10,136 nucleotides of DNA, taken from an uncultured Oscillospiraceae bacterium. GTDB taxonomy: Bacteria > Bacillota > Clostridia > Oscillospirales > Oscillospiraceae. Positions 4,771 through 10,136 of this stretch are shown piece after piece. The notes below the pieces were generated by a model, which had not been told where the DNA came from, did no database searches, and worked only from the letters and a program-made list of their open reading frames with translations. The position numbers and the translations under genes were made by a program. Location of the stretch: assembly GCA_934668295.1 (NCBI GenBank), contig CAKUND010000071.1, positions 1 through 10,136 of the forward strand. The letters are read 5' to 3'. The first letter of the stretch is position 1. Every line of letters begins with the position of its first letter.

Positions 4771-5818
4771 GCTGCGCCTCCTGCGCAAGCCGGACGAGCA
4801 GCAGCTCCAGAAGCCGCTCCGGCTCGTCCGCGCTCGTCTTCATCGCGATGTCCGTATCCAGAGCCAGCTCGATCGCGCGCTGGCAGAAGCCGTCTGTCAC
4901 GCGGCGGGCCGCCGTCATGGTCAGACCCGCGGGATAGCTCTTGAGCCCCGTCAGTTCCATCAGCTCCTTCTGTCCGCCGCCAGAGGAGAGAATGACGCGC
5001 GCGTAATAAAGCCTGCGCAGCTGCGCGCCGATGGCGCCCAGCACAACGATGGGGTCGGTCTGCATGGCGTAAAGCTCCTGCAATTTAAAGAGGGCCTTTT
5101 CAAAGTTCCGGTTCACGACGGCATCGCTGATATCAAAGGTCTGTGCGCTGAGCGCCGGAATGACCACTGCGTCAATGGCCCCGCGCGTGATGCCCTCGCC
5201 CTCCTGATAGGCGGCGATCTTGTCGATCTCCCCGCCGAGCGTGGTCATCAGCCCGTCGGTGCGGAAGATCAGATACTGGCACAGCTCGTCCGTGACGCTC
5301 TTGCCGTGCGCGCGGAAGTGGCGCGTGATCCACGCGCACAAGCTGCGCTCGGACTGCTTGCCGAACGAAACGATCTGCGCGTGCTCCTTGACGGCGGCCG
5401 CCAGCTTTTTCATCGTGCTGTTGATCTTAAATTCCACCGTGTCATAGACGAACAGCACGCAGCAGTAATCCGGGATATCGGACAGAATGGCGGCATATTG
5501 CTCCCGCGCGCCCTCCGGCTGCTTGAACAGGTCGACGTCGTCCACGCGCACGAGCGTCCGCTCGGCCATCATGGGCATGGCGTCGATCGCGTCAGCCAGC
5601 GCCTGCGGCGTGCAGTCGTCGGCGGAAAAGCGGTGGAAGTTAAACTCGCCCGCCGGGCCGTCGGTGAGTTTTTTCGTGGCAAGCTCCACATAATGGCTGC
5701 GCAGAAACGCTTCCTCGCCGCAGATGATATAAAAGCTGCCGAGCGTTCCGGCCTTCAGATCCGCTTTGAAGCGGCGCTCAGCCTCGGCAGCGGCGTCGTC
5801 AGGCTTTTTTTTTGCCAT
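4763..5818 (-). CDS. holA: DNA polymerase III subunit delta
   Basis: This gene encodes 351 residues, near the usual length of about 340. Delta is the wrench of the clamp loader, opening the beta sliding clamp during replication. Family features include the N-terminal strand FYIICGEEAFLRSHYVE (about 29-45, matching the Y-x-L-x-G-x-E-x-x-L pattern), RTLVRVDDVDLFK, and FVYDTVEFKINSTMKKL. The C-terminal helical domain has a DPIVVLGAIGAQLRRLYYAR segment. The start at 5818 has an AGGGGG ribosome binding site, and comEC ends 4 bases upstream, so the pair is co-transcribed as in many Firmicutes. Codons 3-5 form a run of nine adenines, a possible slippage site. The gene overlaps rnmV by 8 bases at its end. 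Longer upstream extensions of the frame lie inside comEC and lack a ribosome binding site. Confidence 0.95.
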   Translation of the reverse strand: MAKKKPDDAAAEAERRFKADLKAGTLGSFYIICGEEAFLRSHYVELATKKLTDGPAGEFNFHRFSADDCTPQALADAIDAMPMMAERTLVRVDDVDLFKQPEGAREQYAAILSDIPDYCCVLFVYDTVEFKINSTMKKLAAAVKEHAQIVSFGKQSERSLCAWITRHFRAHGKSVTDELCQYLIFRTDGLMTTLGGEIDKIAAYQEGEGITRGAIDAVVIPALSAQTFDISDAVVNRNFEKALFKLQELYAMQTDPIVVLGAIGAQLRRLYYARVILSSGGGQKELMELTGLKSYPAGLTMTAARRVTDGFCQRAIELALDTDIAMKTSADEPERLLELLLVRLAQEAQHG

Positions 5819-5822
5819 TTGC

Positions 5823-8072
5823 TTACCCCCTGATGGTGATGGTGCCGGACAGATCCGTGCGGCAGACCGCCGCTCCGGCTTTTTCAATGCGGCGGAGCGT
5901 TTCGTCCGCCGGATGTCCGAATCGGTTGTCCGCACCCACAGAGATGAGCACGGCCTCCGGCCGGATGGCGCGCAGAAGCGCCTTAGATGTAGACGTAGCC
6001 GCGCCGTGATGCCCCGCGACGAGCACGGCGGCACGCGGCAGCGCATGCGTGGACAGCAGCCGGTACTCCGCCTGCTCGGACAGATCGCCGGTCACTAGAA
6101 TATCATATTTTTCGCCCGCTGCCAAGACGCAAAGCCCGGTATTGCTTTCCTCCGCGCTTCCGGTGGGCGCAAACATGCGCATGCCGTCCGGCAGCGTCAG
6201 ATCGTTCGTGACAAACTGGATTTCAGCGCCCGCCTGCGCGGCGGCGAACAGGATTTTCGTGCGGAGGTTATTTTCCGGCGATACGTCCGGCACATAGAGC
6301 GTTTTGACGCGCACGCGCCGCAGAAGCTGCCGGACGCCGTTGCAGTGGTCTGCGTCAAAATGCGTGAGAATAAGCCGGTCGACCTGCGTCACACCGCGCG
6401 CGAGCAAAAACCGTGCGGCTGTCTCGCCGCTGGCATCCTCCTGTCCGCCGCAGTCGATCACGCTGACGCTTTTTTCGCTGCGGCTGACGAGGCACTGCCC
6501 CTGCCCGACGTCGAGCATGGAAAAGCAGGCCTCCGGCAGTGCGTAATCCGCGCAGGAAAGCCCCATGCAGCACGCCGTGACGAGCACGGCTGCGGCAGCG
6601 GCCTGCCAGAACTGGACGGCCCTCGGGCGCAGGGCCAGCAGAAGCGCAAGTCCATAGAGAAAAACCGCCGCTGCGATCAGATATCCGTTTTCAAGATAAA
6701 GCGCTGCGAACGGGAGCTTTGCCGCGCCCCGCACGATCAGCAGCACCAGCCGCACCGGCCAGCTGAGCGCCCACGCACAGACGCCTGCCGCCGCCGGAAG
6801 CGCCAATGCAAGCAGCGCCGTGGGCAGCCCGGCACAGAAAACGATCGAGAGCATCCACAGAGCCAGCACATTCACGACCGGCGCTGCAAGCGAGACAGTC
6901 CCAAATTGGAGCGCCGTAATGGGCAGCGCGAAGACCATGGACGAGATCGTGCAGCAGAGCGCCGTCAGCATGGCGCGCAGAAGCGTGCTGAGAATATTCT
7001 TGGGGCGCAGAAGGCGTGAAAGGAGCCGATTTTCCGAAAGGCTCCGGTAAAGCCCGCCCGCAAAGAAAACGATCCCCGCCGTCGAGGCGAACGAGAGCTG
7101 CAGCCCCACATTCAGAAGCGCCCACGGATTCTGCGCCAGCAGCACGAGAAGGGCTGCGCAGATGGTCGTCGGCGGGTCGTTTTCCCGGCGCACGAGCGGC
7201 GCGCACAGAACCAGCGCCTGCATCACGCCCGCACGGACCGCGGAGGCGGGTGCGCCGGTCATGACGATGAAAAACGCGGCGGCCGGCAGGCCGAGCGCTG
7301 CCGCAAGCCGGTGGTTCCCGCCGCACAGCAGCAGGATCATGCCGAGTAAAATTGAAACGTGCATGCCGGACACGGCGACGGCGTGATAAATGCCCGCAAT
7401 GGCCAGATCGTTCTTGTCGGCATAGCTGAGCCCTGTTTTGTCGCCCAACAGCAGCGCCTGTACAAAGCCCGCCGTATCAGCAGGAAACGCAGACCGGATC
7501 GCCGCGCGGAGCCGTTCGGCAAGCAATGCCGGCGCCAGCCATGCGGGAGCGCGCCCGGGCTCGGCGTGCAGCGCCCCGCGGCAGCTTGCCGCGAGGAACA
7601 CGCCGCGGGACAGATCGTAATCATTGCCCCGCGCATGCTTCTCCTGCGCCGTGGTGAGCTTTGCCGTGCCGGACAGGAGGCTTCCGGGCACGATCTCACC
7701 GTCGGCCTCGTCAAAGTAAATCACGGCCGTGCAGCTTTTTCCGTCCAGCGTCAGCCGGGCGGAGACGGACTGTCCGTAGCTGCTCGTCTGCGGCGCAGCC
7801 AGCGCCTGCGCGGAAACCTCGGTCGTTTCGCTGGAGAGAGCTGCAAACGGGCGCAGAAAAAGCGCCTCGTACCCGCGGCACCAGGCAAATCCGGCCAAAA
7901 GGCCAAGCACGCAGACCGCTGCGCGGCGCGCATATGGACCGCGCAGCAGAAACAGCAATATGCAGGCTGCCGCAAGCGCGGCGAGCAGCACACCCGGCGC
8001 GCCGTGCAGCAGAAACAGATATAACGCGGCGGCCATGGCAAAGCCGCCGGAGAACAGGCAGAGCCGTCGCAT
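5823..8072 (-). CDS. comEC: ComEC/Rec2 DNA-uptake channel protein with metallo-beta-lactamase domain
   Basis: This gene encodes 749 residues, the usual size. ComEC forms the inner-membrane channel that takes up single-stranded DNA in transformation. The N-terminus has closely spaced hydrophobic helices (about 8-70), then a soluble DUF4131-type region (about 75-190). The competence domain (about 195-480) has many membrane segments and the signature IAGIYHAVAVSGMHVSILLG (VSGMH at 235-239). The C-terminal metallo-beta-lactamase domain (about 515-749) begins at MLDVGQGQC and keeps its metal ligands: HFDADH (H571, D573, D575, H576), D663 in VTGDLS, H688-H689 in AGHHG, and H720 in NRFGHP. AAGGAGAC lies upstream of the start at 8072. 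It is the first gene of an operon with holA and rnmV. It has no obvious promoter of its own in the 68-base gap that holds a terminator. Whether this organism is transformable cannot be told. Confidence 0.95.
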   Translation of the reverse strand: MRRLCLFSGGFAMAAALYLFLLHGAPGVLLAALAAACILLFLLRGPYARRAAVCVLGLLAGFAWCRGYEALFLRPFAALSSETTEVSAQALAAPQTSSYGQSVSARLTLDGKSCTAVIYFDEADGEIVPGSLLSGTAKLTTAQEKHARGNDYDLSRGVFLAASCRGALHAEPGRAPAWLAPALLAERLRAAIRSAFPADTAGFVQALLLGDKTGLSYADKNDLAIAGIYHAVAVSGMHVSILLGMILLLCGGNHRLAAALGLPAAAFFIVMTGAPASAVRAGVMQALVLCAPLVRRENDPPTTICAALLVLLAQNPWALLNVGLQLSFASTAGIVFFAGGLYRSLSENRLLSRLLRPKNILSTLLRAMLTALCCTISSMVFALPITALQFGTVSLAAPVVNVLALWMLSIVFCAGLPTALLALALPAAAGVCAWALSWPVRLVLLIVRGAAKLPFAALYLENGYLIAAAVFLYGLALLLALRPRAVQFWQAAAAAVLVTACCMGLSCADYALPEACFSMLDVGQGQCLVSRSEKSVSVIDCGGQEDASGETAARFLLARGVTQVDRLILTHFDADHCNGVRQLLRRVRVKTLYVPDVSPENNLRTKILFAAAQAGAEIQFVTNDLTLPDGMRMFAPTGSAEESNTGLCVLAAGEKYDILVTGDLSEQAEYRLLSTHALPRAAVLVAGHHGAATSTSKALLRAIRPEAVLISVGADNRFGHPADETLRRIEKAGAAVCRTDLSGTITIRG

Positions 8073-8086
8073 GGGCCGTCTCCTTC

Positions 8087-8130
8087 AAAAAAGCAGAAAA
8101 ACCGGGCGCACTGCGAGCAATGCGTCCGGT
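8087..8130 (-). terminator. Terminator between the acidic-tail gene and comEC
   Basis: On the minus strand a 10-base-pair stem with one mismatch, ACCGGACGCA...TGCGCCCGGT (8101-8130, loop of ten), is followed by TTTTTCTGCTTTTTT. The T tract ends right beside the comEC ribosome binding site, so comEC is either fed by read-through or by a promoter further upstream. Confidence 0.8.
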
Positions 8131-8140
8131 TCTGACAGGC

Positions 8141-8587
8141 TTATTCTTCCGTCTTGGGTGCTTCCTCAGCGGGGGCTTCTTCCGTCTTCGGAGCCTCGGC
8201 GGCAGGCGTCTCGTCAGCCTTGGGCTCGTCGTCGGCGACAACGATCTCAAAATCGTCGTCCGTGGGAGCAGCCTCGGCCTCGGCGGGTTCTCCGTCTTCG
8301 CGGAGGGAGGCGATGAAGTCCTTCAGCTCGGCGATGGTCTTCTTGGACTCGTCAATCTTCTGGCACCACGGCAGATACTCGGCAGTGTCGGGCTCTTCAC
8401 CGACGGCGTAGTCGCGGTAATACAGCTTGCCCAGCTCGATCTCGGCCTTCTTGACCTTGTCTTCCTCGGCATAGATGGAAATGTTGGCCTTTGCAACGGC
8501 AGCCAGCTCCTTCGCCTTTGCGGCGGCAGTCTGGGCGGCCTCTACAGCCATGTTCTTTGCAGCTTCAAAATTTTCAGAAAAACGCAT
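8141..8587 (-). CDS. Small coiled-coil protein with acidic repeat tail, unknown function
   Basis: This gene encodes 148 residues. The ATG at 8587 has AAAGGAG seven bases upstream. Residues 1-95 are predicted helical and coiled-coil-like. They are alanine-rich at first (AAQTAAAKAKELAAVAKANI), then contain KAEIELGKLYYRDYAVGEEP and IDESKKTIAELKDFI. This layout resembles the small clostridial proteins of the form 'helix - I.ELGK.YY - helix' whose relatives often end in a zinc ribbon. Here that end is replaced by a low-complexity acidic tail (about 96-148) in which EAPKTEE occurs twice (131-137 and 142-148). There is no signal peptide or membrane segment. It is a single gene with its own terminator downstream and an extended -10 promoter upstream. 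I cannot name a function. Confidence 0.85.
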   Translation of the reverse strand: MRFSENFEAAKNMAVEAAQTAAAKAKELAAVAKANISIYAEEDKVKKAEIELGKLYYRDYAVGEEPDTAEYLPWCQKIDESKKTIAELKDFIASLREDGEPAEAEAAPTDDDFEIVVADDEPKADETPAAEAPKTEEAPAEEAPKTEE

Positions 8588-8632
8588 GGAGAAACTCCTT
8601 TCAGCAGCAGAATCTGCTTTGTTATTTCTTGT

Positions 8633-8638
8633 AGTATA
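8633..8638 (-). promoter_or_regulatory. Extended -10 promoter of the acidic-tail gene
   Basis: The minus strand reads TGGTATACT, a TGN-extended -10 with TATACT at 8633-8638, about 45 bases before the ATG. The -35 position (TTCCAT, 17 bases upstream) is poor. The leader contains the palindrome AGCAGATTCTGCT. The gap between lgt and this gene (8588-8704) shows no clear terminator for lgt. Confidence 0.45.
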
Positions 8639-8704
8639 CCACCTGCCCGAAAAAAATGGAATAGGCAAGTGATGCGGAATGTCAGTTATTTTGTAAATTT
8701 TCTT

Positions 8705-9574
8705 TTAATCGGCCTGTTTTTCGTCCGCCTGCGGTTCGTCGCGTTTGCGGTTGACGTAGAGCGATTCGCGCGCGGGCTTCTTTTTGACGAGCACCCACGC
8801 GAGGATCCCGGCTGCGGCAAGGAAGGAGACTGCCGCGACCAGCTGGCTGACGCGGATGCCGGTGGAGAACAGGTACAGGCTGTCGGTGCGCAGGCCCTCG
8901 ATCCACACGCGGCCAAGGCCGTACCACGCCACATAGAGCAGGAATACCTCGCCGTCAAATTTCCGCTTCTTCGAGAACAAGTGCAGGCCGATGAAGCCGA
9001 TGAGGTTCCAGACGGATTCATAGAGGAACGTCGGGTGGTAATACGTCACGACGCCGGACGCGTCCTGCAGGCCCATCTTCAAAAACGTATCCGTCACGGC
9101 GCCGTGTGCTTCGCGGTTCATAAAGTTTCCCCAGCGGCCCATAAGCTGGCCGATGATGACGCCCATTCCCGCCACGTCGAGCAGGACGGGAGCCGGGATC
9201 TTCTTTGCCTTCGCGACGACGAGCAGCGTGATCGCACCGCCGATGATGCCGCCGTAGATGGCAAGTCCGCCCTCCCAGATGTAGAGGATGGAAATGGGAT
9301 CGTCGGCGTAAAGCTCCCAATAGAAAATGCAGTAATACAGCCGCGCGCAGATCACGCCGATGGGCACGGCCCAGAGGATCATATCAAGCACGTCGTCCTG
9401 CGTGATGCCGAAATCCTTCGCCCGCGAGAGCATATAGAAAACAGCCAGCAGGAATCCGGCGGCAATGATAATGCCGTACCAGTAGATATCCTTCCCGAAG
9501 GCCGTAAAGGCCACGGGACTGGGGTTGATCTCGATGCCGAGATTCGGGAATGTGATGGGAGACGCGAGAAACAT
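8705..9574 (-). CDS. lgt: Prolipoprotein diacylglyceryl transferase
   Basis: This gene encodes 289 residues. Lgt is an integral membrane enzyme that moves diacylglycerol from phosphatidylglycerol to the lipobox cysteine of prelipoproteins, the first step of lipoprotein maturation. The Lgt signature is clear: GRWGNFMNREAHG (146-158), with the key Arg147, Asn150 and Glu155. Other conserved parts are WYGIIIAAGFLLA, CARLYYCIFYW, WEGGLAIYGGIIGG, HPTFLYESVWN, and GRVWIEGLRTDSLY with Arg229. About seven hydrophobic segments are visible. The C-terminal tail (about 262-289) is highly charged, KKKPARESLYVNRKRDEPQ, and is longer than in many homologues. The start at 9574 follows AAGGAGGG at seven bases. 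It appears to be transcribed alone, from an unidentified promoter in the structured gap 9575-9920. Confidence 0.96.
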   Translation of the reverse strand: MFLASPITFPNLGIEINPSPVAFTAFGKDIYWYGIIIAAGFLLAVFYMLSRAKDFGITQDDVLDMILWAVPIGVICARLYYCIFYWELYADDPISILYIWEGGLAIYGGIIGGAITLLVVAKAKKIPAPVLLDVAGMGVIIGQLMGRWGNFMNREAHGAVTDTFLKMGLQDASGVVTYYHPTFLYESVWNLIGFIGLHLFSKKRKFDGEVFLLYVAWYGLGRVWIEGLRTDSLYLFSTGIRVSQLVAAVSFLAAAGILAWVLVKKKPARESLYVNRKRDEPQADEKQAD

Positions 9575-9620
9575 GGTAAACCCTCCTTAGCTTGGGTAAT
9601 GTGCAGATGCCTCCGGCGGT

Positions 9621-9652
9621 CCTATCTTTTCCGCCTTGCCGGAAAAGACAGG
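9621..9652. repeat. Strong imperfect hairpin in the lgt upstream region
   Basis: CCT-A-TCTTTTCCG and CGGAAAAGA-C-AGG pair over 12 bases with one mismatch around the loop CCTTGC. Neither strand has a following T tract, so it is not a simple terminator. On the minus strand it would lie in the lgt 5' leader, if transcription starts upstream of it. On the plus strand, a T7 run follows at 9716-9722 after a second small stem (GTTTG-GG-CAAAC, 9699-9710). It may belong to a structured RNA or a dispersed intergenic element. Confidence 0.55.
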
Positions 9653-9874
9653 GGAGAAAAGGGGCGCTTGGTTACGTTTGGTGCATCCTGCGGGTACAGT
9701 TTGGGCAAACACCTATTTTTTTAATCATTACGAGCACACACTCACCCTGCGGGCGTCACACTACGCGCCGCCTGTCACGGGACAACCAAATTTGAGAGCG
9801 GCTGCGTTTGAACAGCTGCGGTGAATCAGCTTTACGTGCAAAATTTGCAGAGCAGTACGGATTCGCCGGGACGC

Positions 9875-9903
9875 TGTAGGGGCCGATGTGGGCTGCCCCT
9901 ACA
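9875..9903. repeat. REP-like palindrome TGTAGGGGC...GCCCCTACA
   Basis: Perfect 9-base arms flank an 11-base loop, located 18 bases beyond the stop of the M16 peptidase gene. There is no T tract on either side. Palindromes with GTAGGGGC arms are, from memory, common between genes in Oscillospiraceae genomes, so this is probably a dispersed palindromic element. It may also protect the 3' end of the peptidase mRNA. Confidence 0.55.
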
Positions 9904-9920
9904 ACGGGTGCGTCTGAACT

Positions 9921-10136
9921 TTATGCTTCTTCCGGCACAACAACGCTGAGCGCGGCGCGTTCCGGTGTGACTGTCTGCGTCAGGAGCGCTTCCGCTTCGG
10001 GAAGCGTGATGGAATCCAGCAGATCAAAATCGCAGAAGCAGTCGCCGTCTGCGAAGACGGCCTCGCATATACGATAGCAGGTCGATTCGAATCCGTCAAG
10101 CTCCCGCAGGAGTCTGCCGCGCACGGATTTTTTCAG
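9921..10136 (-). CDS. M16-family (pitrilysin-like) peptidase, C-terminal fragment at window edge
   Basis: The frame is open from the window edge to the stop at 9921, giving about 71 residues of a C-terminus; the start is outside. The sequence (RLLRELDGFESTCYRICEAV, then DFDLLDSITLPEAEALL and VTPERAALSVVVP) fits the end of M16-type zinc peptidase-like proteins. These usually end with 'R.L.S.DSICY.LAE', a helix, and '..ERMALSVI.P'. The closest relatives I think of are the YfmH/YmfH proteins of Firmicutes. The active-site HxxEH would be in the missing N-terminal half, so catalytic competence cannot be judged. The family call rests on a short fragment. Confidence 0.7.
   Translation of the reverse strand: MKKSVRGRLLRELDGFESTCYRICEAVFADGDCFCDFDLLDSITLPEAEALLTQTVTPERAALSVVVPEEA

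Larger units (their letters stand above)
9575..9920. other. 346-base non-coding gap between the M16 peptidase gene and lgt
   Basis: No frame here has both a ribosome binding site and protein-like composition. A plus-strand frame of 67 codons from 9592 reads as low-complexity arginine- and proline-rich sequence and crosses the hairpin at 9621-9652. The gap holds that hairpin, a plus-strand T7 run at 9716-9722, the 8-mer CCTGCGGG twice (about 9687 and 9745), and the TGTAGGGGC palindrome at 9875-9903. I could not place a convincing promoter for lgt. The composition and inverted repeats suggest one or two intergenic repeat elements, or an untyped small RNA. Confidence 0.5.

Noticed and set aside
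4178-5833. Plus-strand open frame of 551 codons
   Set aside because: It is antisense to rnmV and holA, both firmly identified, and shows low-complexity basic composition with no recognisable domain.
5819-6046. Longer N-terminus for the delta subunit reaching into comEC
   Set aside because: The extra sequence is the comEC metallo-beta-lactamase region read in another frame. The ATG at 5818 has a ribosome binding site and matches the family start.
7661-9724. Plus-strand open frame of 687 codons
   Set aside because: It lies antisense to comEC, the acidic-tail gene and lgt, crosses their intergenic gaps and terminator, is Arg/Ala-rich without domains, and has no ribosome binding site. It is a GC-driven shadow.
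9592-9795. Plus-strand 67-codon frame upstream of lgt
   Set aside because: It runs through a hairpin and a T7 tract and has no ribosome binding site. It is better explained as an intergenic element.

Overview
The window reads as chromosomal DNA from a GC-rich, spore-forming member of the Clostridia, most likely Oscillospiraceae/Ruminococcaceae-like. Three things suggest this: an unmistakable Spo0A, several small protein families typical of this group (DUF3793, DUF2325, a C-terminally cysteine-rich 4Fe-4S protein), and strong AGGAGG-type ribosome binding sites with AT-rich sigma-A promoters set in a GC-rich background. The taxonomic placement is inference. I see no rRNA, tRNA, CRISPR array, transposase or phage gene.

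Almost everything lies on the minus strand. Reading right to left: the C-terminus of an M16-family peptidase (9921-10136, cut by the window edge); a 346-base non-coding gap with hairpins and a REP-like palindrome (9575-9920); lgt, prolipoprotein diacylglyceryl transferase (8705-9574); a small coiled-coil, acidic-tailed protein (8141-8587) with its own terminator; then a tight operon comEC - holA - rnmV (8072 down to 4162). The three genes of that operon are separated by 4 bases and overlapped by 8 bases.

The only plus-strand gene is a Crp/Fnr-type regulator (3469-4131). It converges on rnmV across a shared bidirectional terminator. It is divergent from a two-gene minus-strand operon (3357 down to 2303) encoding a zinc-ribbon/cysteine-rich small protein and a ferredoxin-like cysteine-rich protein, coupled by an ATGA overlap. 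A 5-4-5 palindrome in the divergent promoter region is a candidate site for the regulator.

Next comes spo0A (1142-1915), the master regulator of sporulation. It is preceded by two good sigma-A-type promoters with an exact 0A box between them, and followed by a strong terminator. Last is an operon of a DUF2325 protein (530-823) and a DUF3793 protein (1-530, cut by the window edge). A consensus-like promoter drives it, and its leader carries two copies of a GTTA-N8-TAAC palindrome, suggesting repression by a metal- or redox-type regulator.

Most genes are housekeeping (lipoprotein maturation, DNA polymerase III delta, 5S rRNA maturation) or known developmental control. The less understood parts are the DUF2325/DUF3793 operon with its paired operators, the Crp/Fnr - zinc ribbon - ferredoxin module, and the structured non-coding region upstream of lgt.
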